Assembly (NCBI GenBank): GCA_937960435.1
Contig: CALGPN010000005.1
Span: forward strand, 62,001-126,000
Source: an uncultured Desulfosoma sp.
GTDB lineage: Bacteria > Desulfobacterota > Syntrophobacteria > Syntrophobacterales > DSM-9756
Length of the DNA stretch: 64,000 nucleotides
Reading direction: 5' to 3'
Shown: positions 26,820 through 34,521 of the stretch, piece by piece
How the letters are laid out: each line of letters starts with the position of its first letter
How positions within the stretch are numbered: the stretch's first letter is position 1
Notes under the pieces: generated by a model
Told to the model about the DNA's origin: nothing
The model's database searches: none
Seen by the model: the letters and a program-made list of their open reading frames with translations, nothing else
Translations under genes and position numbers: made by a program

Positions 26820-27452
26820 TCACACGCCGGTGGACAGGTGATAGGCGATGCAATCCAGCTTGATGGTAAAGTCCACGTTTTCCACGTGGCAGCAGTCCGG
26901 TACCTGGATTTGCACCGGGGCGAAGTTGAGGATTCCGTTGATGCCTGCAAGAATGAGCTGGTTGGCCACGCTTTGAGCGGCGCCGGCCGGCGTGGCGATG
27001 ACGCCGATGTGCACATCCCGCTCCCGTACCACTTCTTCCAGTTCATCCACGTGGTTGACGATGAGCCCGTTGGGAAGTTTTTTGCCCACTTTTTGAGGGT
27101 CCACATCGAAGGCCGCCGTGAAGATGTAGCCGTGTTTGACGAAATTGCCGTGGCGGATCATGGATGAGCCGATGTTGCCCAAGCCCACCATGGCCAGATT
27201 CCACGTGCGGTTGAGGCCGAGGATTTCCTTGATCTGGTTGACCAAATCCGCCACATGGTAACCGACGCCGCGAACGCCGAATTCCCCGAAGTAGGCCAGG
27301 TCTTTTCGGATCTGCGCTGGGTTCACCCCGCATTGCTTAGCCAGCCGCTCGGAAGAGATGACATCCACATCCTCCTCAAGAAGCTCTTGCAAGGTTCGGA
27401 CGTAGATCGAAAGGCGGTTGATGGTCGCCATGGGGATTTTGGCAAATTTCAT
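26820..27452 (-). CDS. rex: Redox-sensing transcriptional repressor Rex
   Basis: 210 residues from the ATG at 27452, which follows a GAGGGGCAGAGG ribosome binding site. The frame stays open 45 codons upstream without family similarity. An N-terminal winged helix covers about residues 1-80 (INRLSIYVRTLQELL, AKQCGVNPAQIRKDLAYFGEFG). A Rossmann NAD(H) domain (MVGLGNIGSSM) follows, with a C-terminal helix for dimer swapping. Rex senses the NADH/NAD+ ratio and represses energy genes; in sulfate reducers it is reported to affect sat. No clear TTGTGA/TCACAA Rex site is seen at sat here. Confidence 0.93.
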   Translation of the reverse strand: MKFAKIPMATINRLSIYVRTLQELLEEDVDVISSERLAKQCGVNPAQIRKDLAYFGEFGVRGVGYHVADLVNQIKEILGLNRTWNLAMVGLGNIGSSMIRHGNFVKHGYIFTAAFDVDPQKVGKKLPNGLIVNHVDELEEVVRERDVHIGVIATPAGAAQSVANQLILAGINGILNFAPVQIQVPDCCHVENVDFTIKLDCIAYHLSTGV

Positions 27453-27607
27453 CCTCTGCCCCTCATATAGCCGTTTCTGCTGCGCCGAAACGCGGCGTGA
27501 GCGCCCCGGGTCGTCTTTGTGCATGGGGCCGTGCGGCCGACGCGTGTTGTGCCGCTCTTCACATGGCCCCGGTGAAATAAAGGCCAAACCCGCCCTCTGA
27601 AGGGCCA

Positions 27608-27635
27608 GGGGATCGAGGCCGCGGCCTCGATCCCC
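27608..27635. terminator. 28-bp perfect palindrome between atpE and rex
   Basis: GGGGATCGAGGCC is followed at once by GC and its exact reverse complement, giving a 28-base perfect palindrome. In RNA it would be a very stable hairpin 40 bases past the atpE stop. It lacks a T run, so it may act as an RNA-stabilising or pausing element or a protein site instead of a classical terminator. Confidence 0.55.
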
Positions 27636-27675
27636 ATTGAGATTCGGCCTTCGCTGAAGTCGTCCGCCTCGCCGA

Positions 27676-28047
27676 TTAGTGCGCCAAGCCCACGAAGCCC
27701 TGGATCAGCTTGGAAACCGGGTTGGCGTAGATGAGGATCAGGGCGATGACCAGAGCGTAAATACACAGCGACTCGATCATGGCCAAACCGATCATCATGG
27801 TCACCGTGATCTTACCGGAAGCTTCCGGGTTGCGGGCCACGCCTTCCACAGAGCTCTTGATGGCCATCCCCTGGCCCAAGCCCGTTCCGAAGGCGGCGAT
27901 GGCAATCCCGAAGCCGGCGGCCACGGCCGAATACATGAAGAACCGAAGACCTTCGACCTTTTCGGCCGATCCCGCGTCCGCAGCCATAGCCCAAGTGGTC
28001 AGCCCGAGAACCAACAGCGCCGTGAAAAACCCAACTTTCCTAGACAT
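27676..28047 (-). CDS. atpE: ATP synthase F0 subunit c, with N-terminal signal-like extension
   Basis: 123 residues. A signal-like segment (about 1-23) precedes the two-helix hairpin, as in other Desulfobacterota c subunits. The ion-binding carboxylate is E92. Q59 (33 residues before it, in GLGQGMA), S93 and Y97 match the Gln/Glu-Ser/Tyr ligand set of the Na+-binding c ring of Ilyobacter tartaricus (Gln32, Glu65, Ser66, Tyr70), although that enzyme's Thr67 is Leu here. The polar loop ARNPEA is normal. It is the last gene of atpZ-atpI-atpB-atpE. F1 and b subunit genes are not in the window. Confidence 0.95.
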   Translation of the reverse strand: MSRKVGFFTALLVLGLTTWAMAADAGSAEKVEGLRFFMYSAVAAGFGIAIAAFGTGLGQGMAIKSSVEGVARNPEASGKITVTMMIGLAMIESLCIYALVIALILIYANPVSKLIQGFVGLAH

Positions 28048-28119
28048 CGATACAACCTCCTTGGATTGAGAATTAAGTTAATGCGGCCTTTCCTCCAACC
28101 GTAACCGCCTCAGGGAACC

Positions 28120-28842
28120 CTAGTGCGCTTCTTCGATGGCGCCCGCGAAATACATGGAAGAAAGCAGGCAGAAAATGAAGGCCTGCACGAAGCCGGTAAA
28201 GAGCCCCAGGAACATGATGGGCAGCGGCGCCAGATACAAGCCGGCGAGGAAAAAGAGAATGGCCAGAACCAGCTCCTCACCGAAGATGTTTCCGAAAAGA
28301 CGGATGGACAGGCTGAGCACGCGGGCCGTGTGGCCGATAAGTTCAATGGGGAAGATTAAAGGGGTCAACCACCAGATGGGACCCATAAAGTGCTTGATGT
28401 ACTTGACCCCGTGGAAACGCACCCCGATCACATGGGTAAAGCTCACCACGATCAGTGCACAGGCGGCCGTGGTGTTGATGTTGGCCGTAGGGGCGAAGAA
28501 ACCCGGGATCATGCCCATGTAGTTGCTGAGCAGGATGAAAAACCCCAAGGTGGCGATGAGGGGAAAGGCGAAGCGTCCCTCTTCTCCGGTGATGCCCACC
28601 ATAAAGTCTTCGATCCCCGTGATGACCATTTCGAAGAAATTCTGGCCCCCCGACGGAACCAGCTCCAGCCGGCTCACCGCCAGCTTGGCCAAAATGAGCA
28701 GGACGGCGGCCACCACCCATGTGTAGACCACATGGGGCAGGAGCAGCTTTTGCAGGAAGGTGTGGGCTTCATCGGCACTGTGGACGATGGGAAGTCCCAG
28801 CTTTTCCAACAGAATGCTGAGAAACAAGACCGGATGTTCCAT
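28120..28842 (-). CDS. atpB: ATP synthase F0 subunit a
   Basis: 240 residues with five or six membrane helices. The essential stator Arg is R181 in the LSIRLFGNIFGEE motif. The upstream GHTARVLSLS and the C-terminal LGLFTGFVQAFIFCLLSSMYF are typical. It forms the two half-channels against the c ring. It follows atpI after 3 bases and precedes atpE by 72 bases. Confidence 0.96.
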   Translation of the reverse strand: MEHPVLFLSILLEKLGLPIVHSADEAHTFLQKLLLPHVVYTWVVAAVLLILAKLAVSRLELVPSGGQNFFEMVITGIEDFMVGITGEEGRFAFPLIATLGFFILLSNYMGMIPGFFAPTANINTTAACALIVVSFTHVIGVRFHGVKYIKHFMGPIWWLTPLIFPIELIGHTARVLSLSIRLFGNIFGEELVLAILFFLAGLYLAPLPIMFLGLFTGFVQAFIFCLLSSMYFAGAIEEAH

Positions 28843-28845
28843 AGC

Positions 28846-29244
28846 TTACCTCTCTCCCCTCATGACCATTTTCACGGCTTCCTGTATGGCCACCAGCACA
28901 ATGCTGACCATCACCACCGACAATCCCGCCAAGAAAGCCGGCGGATCCACCCACCCGTAATAGAGCACCGTAAAGACCAAAAACATGGTGCCCAAGAAAC
29001 GTAGGTAGTATTTGACGAAGAGCACCCCTTTGGAGGGAGTGCGGCCGGGCTCCTGAAACGCCCGCCGCAATTGCCATTTCATGACCTGGAAGCTGACCGT
29101 GACCGTCGCCCCTCCTAGGAGCACCCCCAGGGCATCCCGTATGGAAAAGAACAAGGCGGCCCCCAGCACGCCGAAAAAGAGAAGGATCACATTCACAAGC
29201 TGGATGCGCCGAACCACCCTTTCATCGCTCAGCAGTGTGCCCAA
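28846..29244 (-). CDS. atpI: ATP synthase protein I (AtpI-like)
   Basis: 132 residues, mostly four membrane helices (about 17-33, 37-52, 78-98 and 104-124) with a basic loop MKWQLRRAFQEPGRTPSKG. It matches the ATP synthase subunit I family, a c-ring assembly helper, by size, topology and position directly before atpB. Sequence identity in this family is low, so the assignment rests largely on context. The start is 7 bases past the atpZ stop. Confidence 0.82.
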   Translation of the reverse strand: MGTLLSDERVVRRIQLVNVILLFFGVLGAALFFSIRDALGVLLGGATVTVSFQVMKWQLRRAFQEPGRTPSKGVLFVKYYLRFLGTMFLVFTVLYYGWVDPPAFLAGLSVVMVSIVLVAIQEAVKMVMRGER

Positions 29245-29251
29245 GAGTCCC

Positions 29252-29485
29252 TTACGGCGTGCGCTGATCCTCGCGCTGTTGCTTTCGCATGAACCGCATA
29301 TAGTTGCGAAAGCCCGCGATGATGCCCATGACCAAAAACACCAATGTCAGCCACGGGAAGGTCCCCAAGGTGGAATCCAGCCAGTAGCCGATCGCAACGC
29401 CGATGAAAATGGCGAACGCCACCGAAAACCCTAGGGTGCTCGCCAAACCGACCTGTTTCAGGTATTTTTTCGTCTCTTCTTTCAT
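29252..29485 (-). CDS. atpZ: AtpZ/AtpI-type small membrane protein
   Basis: 77 residues from ATG 29485. A GTG at 29509 with AGGGAG before it is an alternative and would add eight residues. It has two membrane helices, VAFAIFIGVAIGYWLDSTLG and WLTLVFLVMGIIAGFRNYMRF. The YWLD and GxxAGFxN elements are typical of the small F0F1-ATPase-associated family (AtpZ/AtpQ), proposed to help Mg2+ uptake or complex assembly. First gene of the F0 cluster. A partly symmetric TGTGATAATTTACACG lies over its start. Confidence 0.8.
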   Translation of the reverse strand: MKEETKKYLKQVGLASTLGFSVAFAIFIGVAIGYWLDSTLGTFPWLTLVFLVMGIIAGFRNYMRFMRKQQREDQRTP

Positions 29486-29682
29486 CGGCCACTTCGTGTA
29501 AATTATCACAGACTCCCTAGCATAGGGCCCCCACCCAAGTCAACGCAATTTTTTCCCCCTCGGCCGGATCCCGCGGCAGCCCGACTCCTGAGTTTTTTCC
29601 TAAACCCACCGTATGGTCCCGCTGGCACCCTTGAAAGCTCGTGCCTCTGAGCGTGAAGGTTGCCCCATCGATGCGATGCCTC

Positions 29683-30999
29683 TTAAACTTTCATCTTCTT
29701 TGCGCACTTTTCCTTCACAACCCGGAAGGATTCCAGCGCAGCTTCGGCGGTCCGGTCCAAATCCTCCTGCGTGTGGGCCGTGCTCACAAAGAAGCTTTCG
29801 AACTGAGAAGGGGCAAGGTAGACGCCGCAAGAGCGCATGTGCCTGAAAAACTGCGCGTAGGCCGCCGTGTCCGCCTGCAGGGCCGCGGCAAAATCCTTGA
29901 CCTCACTGTCGGTAAAGAAAGCCGTGCCCATGGATCCGATGCGGTTGACGGTCACCGGCACTCCGGCAATCCGGGAGGCTTCCCGCAGTCCGGCTTCCAA
30001 AGCGGCCCCTTTTTCCTCCAGCGAGGCGTAGATCCCCGGCGTGCTCAACACCTTAAGGGTCGCCAAGCCGGCCGCCATGGCCAACGGGTTTCCGGAAAGG
30101 GTCCCGGCCTGGTAGACGTCCCCTACGGGGGCCACTTTCTCCATGATGTCCCGCCGACCGCCGTAGGCCCCCACAGGGAGGCCGCCCCCGATGATTTTTC
30201 CCAGACACGTGAGGTCCGGACGGACGCCGAACCGTTCCTGGGCGCCTCCGGGAGCCAGCCGGAAACCAGTGATGACTTCGTCGAAGATGAGCACGCTGCC
30301 GTAGGTGTCACACAGGCGCCGAAGGGCGGGAAGGAAATCCGGTTTCGGGAGCACAGTCCCCATATTGCCCGCAACGGGTTCCACAATGACGGCGGCAACC
30401 GCGTCCCCGTGGGCTTTCATGACCGCCTCCACCGCCTCCACATCGTTATAGGGCACGGACACCGTGTGGGCCACCACTTCGGGCGGGACCCCGGGGCTTC
30501 CCGGAATGCCCAAAGTCGCCAGGCCGGATCCCCCCTTGACCAGAAGGCAATCGCTGTGGCCGTGGTAACAGCCGTCGAATTTAACGATTTTCGGCCGGCC
30601 CGTGTAACCCCGAGCCAGCCGAATGGCGCTCATGGTCGCTTCCGTTCCCGAATTGACCATGCGGACCATGTCCATGGACGGCACCATGGACACCACCTTT
30701 TCCGCCAACGCCACTTCCAGCCGGCAGGGGATGCCGTAAGACATCCCCTGGGTTGCCGCGAAACGCACGGCCTCGACCACCTCGGGGTGGGCGTGGCCGA
30801 GAATCATGGGACCCCATGAGCCCACATAGTCGATGTAGATGTGGCCGTCTTCGTCTTCCAATCGACACCCTGCGGCCCTTTTGACAAAAAAAGGCGAGGC
30901 GCCCACTGAGCGGCAGGAGCGCACCGGACTGTTCACACCCCCGGGAATGAGCGCCTGAGCCCTCTCGTAGAGCGCTTCCGAGATCGCGTCTTGTGCCAT
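29683..30999 (-). CDS. hemL: Glutamate-1-semialdehyde 2,1-aminomutase
   Basis: 438 residues. It is a PLP enzyme that converts glutamate-1-semialdehyde to 5-aminolevulinate, the step after HemA. Signature regions are [10 protein letters not shown] near residue 20, [26 protein letters not shown], the substrate-binding [11 protein letters not shown] and the PLP lysine segment [16 protein letters not shown]. It lies 88 bases after the ClC gene's start region and upstream of the ATP synthase genes, well away from hemA. Confidence 0.96.
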   Translation of the reverse strand: MAQDAISEALYERAQALIPGGVNSPVRSCRSVGASPFFVKRAAGCRLEDEDGHIYIDYVGSWGPMILGHAHPEVVEAVRFAATQGMSYGIPCRLEVALAEKVVSMVPSMDMVRMVNSGTEATMSAIRLARGYTGRPKIVKFDGCYHGHSDCLLVKGGSGLATLGIPGSPGVPPEVVAHTVSVPYNDVEAVEAVMKAHGDAVAAVIVEPVAGNMGTVLPKPDFLPALRRLCDTYGSVLIFDEVITGFRLAPGGAQERFGVRPDLTCLGKIIGGGLPVGAYGGRRDIMEKVAPVGDVYQAGTLSGNPLAMAAGLATLKVLSTPGIYASLEEKGAALEAGLREASRIAGVPVTVNRIGSMGTAFFTDSEVKDFAAALQADTAAYAQFFRHMRSCGVYLAPSQFESFFVSTAHTQEDLDRTAEAALESFRVVKEKCAKKMKV

Positions 31000-31087
31000 A
31001 AAACCCTCTCCTCTCCATGGTCTTTCGCACTCTGGAAACGGGGACGCTTCATCGCCCCGGCATACGGAGCCGCCTTCGGCATCCTTT

Positions 31088-32863
31088 TCAATCTTCCCGC
31101 AGTTTCTGAATCTCTTTGTGATAGGCGTGCATCAGCTCTTCCAGCCGCAGGATCCCCACCACCCCAATGTCCTTTTCCTCCACGGGGATTTGACCGTAGC
31201 CTGAGGACAAAAATTTCATCAAGGCTTCATAAAGGCTCTCATCCGGCGAACAACTCACGGGAGGCGAAGCCAGTTCGCCCACGACCAGAAGTTCCGCCAC
31301 GGATTCCTCAAAGAGCACCGTCCGAACATCCGGCAGCGACAGGATTCCTTTGAGATGAAAACGGTCGTCCACCACGGGAAAGAACGATTCCCGGGTATGG
31401 ACCATGAACCGCTTGAGGTCTCGAAAGCTCATGTCTTCCGGAAGGATGGTCACAGGAAGGCTCGGGTCGTAGACATCCCGAACTTTCACTTCTTCCAGGA
31501 CATTCATCACCATGTCGGTCCGGTGCGCCGGGGAATGGAACTTGTTCAAAACCTGCTTTTCATACAGGGACCACCCCTGTGAGCACAAAACGGCGATAAC
31601 CGAAGCAAACATCAGGGGGACCACAAGGCCGTAGCCTCCCGTCATTTCGCACACCATGAGCAAGGCGCCGATGGGGGCTTTGGCCGCCCCGGCGAAAAAC
31701 GCCCCCATCCCCACCAGCGCAAAAGCCCCGGGGTTCCCCACCCATTGCGGGAAAAGCCCGTGGGAAATCTGACCGACGGCGCCTCCCAACATGGCCCCGA
31801 TAAAGAGAGACGGTCCGAACACCCCGCCGCTGCCCCCTGAGGAAATGGTAAAAGAGGTTGCGAGGATTTTGAGCACGGCAAGACCGAGCATTAAAGCTGC
31901 GGGCAGCTGCCCGAACAGGGCTTGCTGAATGGTTCCATAGCCGCCGCTCATGATTTCCGGTCGCCAGTAGGCGATCAGGCCGACCAGAAGGCCCCCGATC
32001 GTGGGCACGAAGGCCCTTTTCAACGGGAGACGGCGAAAGACATAGTCGCGCATGCCGTAAAAGGTCTTCACATAGGCGAACCCGAAGGGCACACACACAA
32101 GCCCCAAGACGGCGTAGAACAAAAGTTCCACGGGACCGGCGAAGTGGATGGCCGGAATGTCGAAGATGGGGCGTTGACCGAAAATGCTGATAAAGATGGC
32201 ATTAGCAATGACGGACGACATAATGCACAGGACGATGCCTTCGGTTTCGAAATCTTCCCGGTAAAGCACCTCGATGGCCGTCAGAGCACCGCCCAGAGGG
32301 GCCCGGAAAATGGCGCCCAAGCCGGCGGCGCATCCGGCAAGGAGCATCAAGCGCCGTTCCCGCACATTCATGCGAAGCAGGCGCGCCACCCACGACCCAA
32401 AACCGGCTCCGATTTGGGCAATGGGCCCTTCGCGGCCCGCACTGCCTCCCGTGGACAAGGTGATGATGGAGGTCAGGCCCTTCACGTAGGGCACACGCGT
32501 GCGGATGATGCCGTTTTTGTTGTGGAAGGCGTCGATCAGGGCGTCCGTGCCGTGACCTTCCGCTTCCGGTGCGTATCGGTAGACCAAGAGGCCGGAAAGG
32601 AGTCCCCCGAAAGCGGGCAGGAAAACAAGCATCCAGCGGCGGAAAACAGGCGAGCGATCCAGGGTGACCAGGTGTTCTCCGCCGGGTTTCATCAAGGGGT
32701 AGCCGGCGAGGGCCTCAAGGAAGAAGTAGGTTCCCCACTCCAAAAGGGCGAAAAACACACAGGCGCCCAGGCCGCTCACGACCCCCACGATCCCGCTGTA
32801 AAGAACCCATCGCAGAGTCCTGTTGCGTTCTAAGGCGCCGCGAATCCCACCGAGCCGCGTCAC
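31088..32863 (-). CDS. ClC-family chloride channel/antiporter with C-terminal CBS pair
   Basis: 591 residues. The ClC core (about 18-440) has the gating glutamate E145 in GSAGREGP and the [12 protein letters not shown] filter element. A CBS pair occupies roughly 460-591 and probably binds nucleotides. At the position of the internal proton glutamate of E. coli ClC-ec1 (E203) there is valine (V199 in TAIEVLYRE), as in ClC channels. The selectivity-filter GSGIP is GHGTD here, as seen in many CBS-containing bacterial homologues. Coupled H+ exchange is therefore doubtful. Likely role: chloride or other halide movement and acid resistance. Confidence 0.9.
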   Translation of the reverse strand: MTRLGGIRGALERNRTLRWVLYSGIVGVVSGLGACVFFALLEWGTYFFLEALAGYPLMKPGGEHLVTLDRSPVFRRWMLVFLPAFGGLLSGLLVYRYAPEAEGHGTDALIDAFHNKNGIIRTRVPYVKGLTSIITLSTGGSAGREGPIAQIGAGFGSWVARLLRMNVRERRLMLLAGCAAGLGAIFRAPLGGALTAIEVLYREDFETEGIVLCIMSSVIANAIFISIFGQRPIFDIPAIHFAGPVELLFYAVLGLVCVPFGFAYVKTFYGMRDYVFRRLPLKRAFVPTIGGLLVGLIAYWRPEIMSGGYGTIQQALFGQLPAALMLGLAVLKILATSFTISSGGSGGVFGPSLFIGAMLGGAVGQISHGLFPQWVGNPGAFALVGMGAFFAGAAKAPIGALLMVCEMTGGYGLVVPLMFASVIAVLCSQGWSLYEKQVLNKFHSPAHRTDMVMNVLEEVKVRDVYDPSLPVTILPEDMSFRDLKRFMVHTRESFFPVVDDRFHLKGILSLPDVRTVLFEESVAELLVVGELASPPVSCSPDESLYEALMKFLSSGYGQIPVEEKDIGVVGILRLEELMHAYHKEIQKLRED

Positions 32864-32961
32864 GGAATCTTCATGCTCCCCAGAGGTTCGGCCGCTCCGT
32901 CAGCCTTCGTCTTGCGGCGCCTTCCAGAACCGGGCCGCTTTGCCGGCACGGGGCCCGTCGG

Positions 32962-34518
32962 TCAGTTATCCTCGAGCGTGATTTCGTACTGCTCCAGATG
33001 AAAGCTGCGTTCACCCTGCACACGGAAACACGCGTGGAGGGACTCTTCCAGTCTCTCCAGGAAAGTCCTTTCCTCATCCAGGAGTCTGGCCGCCACGTGC
33101 GGATGGACTTGAATCAAGACGTTGCGTCCGAAAAGGTCCCGCTGTTCCCTTTGAATCTCGCGAAGAATTTCGTAGCACAGGGTCTGGGTGGATTTGAGCT
33201 GCCCATGACCTTCGCAATAGAAGCACGGTTCACAAAGGGTTCTGCCGATGCTCTCCCGGGTCCGTTTCCGGGTCATCTCGATGAGGCCCAATTCGGACAT
33301 GCGCAAAATGTTCGTCTTGCTCTTGTCCTTGCGCACCGCCTCCTTGAGGGCGTTAAAGACCTTTTCCCGGTTGACTTCTTTTTCCATGTCGATGAAATCG
33401 ATAATGATGATGCCGCCGATGTTGCGCAGGCGCAGCTGGCAGGCGATTTCTTTGACCGCTTCCAAGTTGGTCTTGAGAATGGTCTCTTCCAGGTTGCGCT
33501 TGCCTACGTATCGGCCGGTATTCACATCGATGGCCGTCAAGGCTTCCGTCGTTTCGATGACGATATAGCCGCCGGATTTGAGCCACACTTTCTTGCTCAG
33601 CGCCCTCTGGACCTCCATCTCTATGCCGTAGGCGTCGAAGATGGGTTCGCTGCCTTCGTAGAGTTCCACGCCGTTTTTCAGAGATGGCAGGAAGGTTTCC
33701 GTAAACTGCAAGACCTTTCGGTATTCCTGGGGATTATCGATGATGAGACGGTCCACTTCCTTCGTGAACAGATCCCGGACGGCCCGCAGTGTGATGTCCA
33801 AATCCCGGTAGACCAGGGACGGCACCGGAGCGGTTTCTGCGCGGCGTTGAATGTTTTGCCAGAGCTTCAAGAGGAATTCCATTTCCGCCTGAATCTTTTC
33901 CGCATCCTCCCCTTCAGCAGCCGTGCGCACAATGAAGCCGCAATGTGCCGGTTTGATCTCGAGGACCAAATCCCTGAGGCGTTTGCGTTCCTTTTCGTCT
34001 TCGATGCGCCGCGACACCCCCACGTGGTCCATGAGAGGCATCAGCACCAAGTTGCGGCCCGGCAAAGTCACGTGAGTGGTGATTCTTGCCCCTTTGTTCC
34101 CAAGGGGCTCTTTGGCCACCTGAACCAGGATTTCCTGCCCTTCACGAAGCCGGTCTTCAATGGGCACTTCGAAGAATTCTTTGTCTTCCAAAGAGGATTC
34201 TGGGGCGGCGGAATCGTCGAATGAAACTGCGGCTTGATTTTCCTCCCGGCCGGGGCTGGGATCTTGAAAAATCTGATCCATCTCCATTAACGGATGGTGG
34301 ACATCGCTCACATAGAGGAAGGCCGCCTTTTCCAACCCGATGTCCACAAAGGCCGCCTGCATGCCGGGCAGCACGCGGACGACCCGCCCTTTGTAGATGT
34401 TGCCGGCAATGCCTTCGTCGGAAGCTCTTTCAATGTAGAGTTCCGCCACTTGGCCGTTTTCGACGAGGGCCACCCGGGTTTCGTAAAACTCGGCGTTGAT
34501 GATCAATTCCGCAGCCAT
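32962..34518 (-). CDS. rng: Ribonuclease G / RNase E-type
   Basis: 518 residues. The S1 RNA-binding domain occupies about 35-120 (GNIYKGRVVRVLPGMQAAFVDIG). The catalytic centre has the DNTGRY-like AIDVNTGRYVG and IDFIDM motifs that hold Mg2+, and the zinc-link pair is CEPCFYCEGHG. There is no long C-terminal scaffold, so this is RNase G length, not RNase E. It starts 3 bases after the radical SAM gene, in the conserved pair with TIGR03960 proteins. Confidence 0.95.
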   Translation of the reverse strand: MAAELIINAEFYETRVALVENGQVAELYIERASDEGIAGNIYKGRVVRVLPGMQAAFVDIGLEKAAFLYVSDVHHPLMEMDQIFQDPSPGREENQAAVSFDDSAAPESSLEDKEFFEVPIEDRLREGQEILVQVAKEPLGNKGARITTHVTLPGRNLVLMPLMDHVGVSRRIEDEKERKRLRDLVLEIKPAHCGFIVRTAAEGEDAEKIQAEMEFLLKLWQNIQRRAETAPVPSLVYRDLDITLRAVRDLFTKEVDRLIIDNPQEYRKVLQFTETFLPSLKNGVELYEGSEPIFDAYGIEMEVQRALSKKVWLKSGGYIVIETTEALTAIDVNTGRYVGKRNLEETILKTNLEAVKEIACQLRLRNIGGIIIIDFIDMEKEVNREKVFNALKEAVRKDKSKTNILRMSELGLIEMTRKRTRESIGRTLCEPCFYCEGHGQLKSTQTLCYEILREIQREQRDLFGRNVLIQVHPHVAARLLDEERTFLERLEESLHACFRVQGERSFHLEQYEITLEDN

Positions 34519-34521
34519 GGT

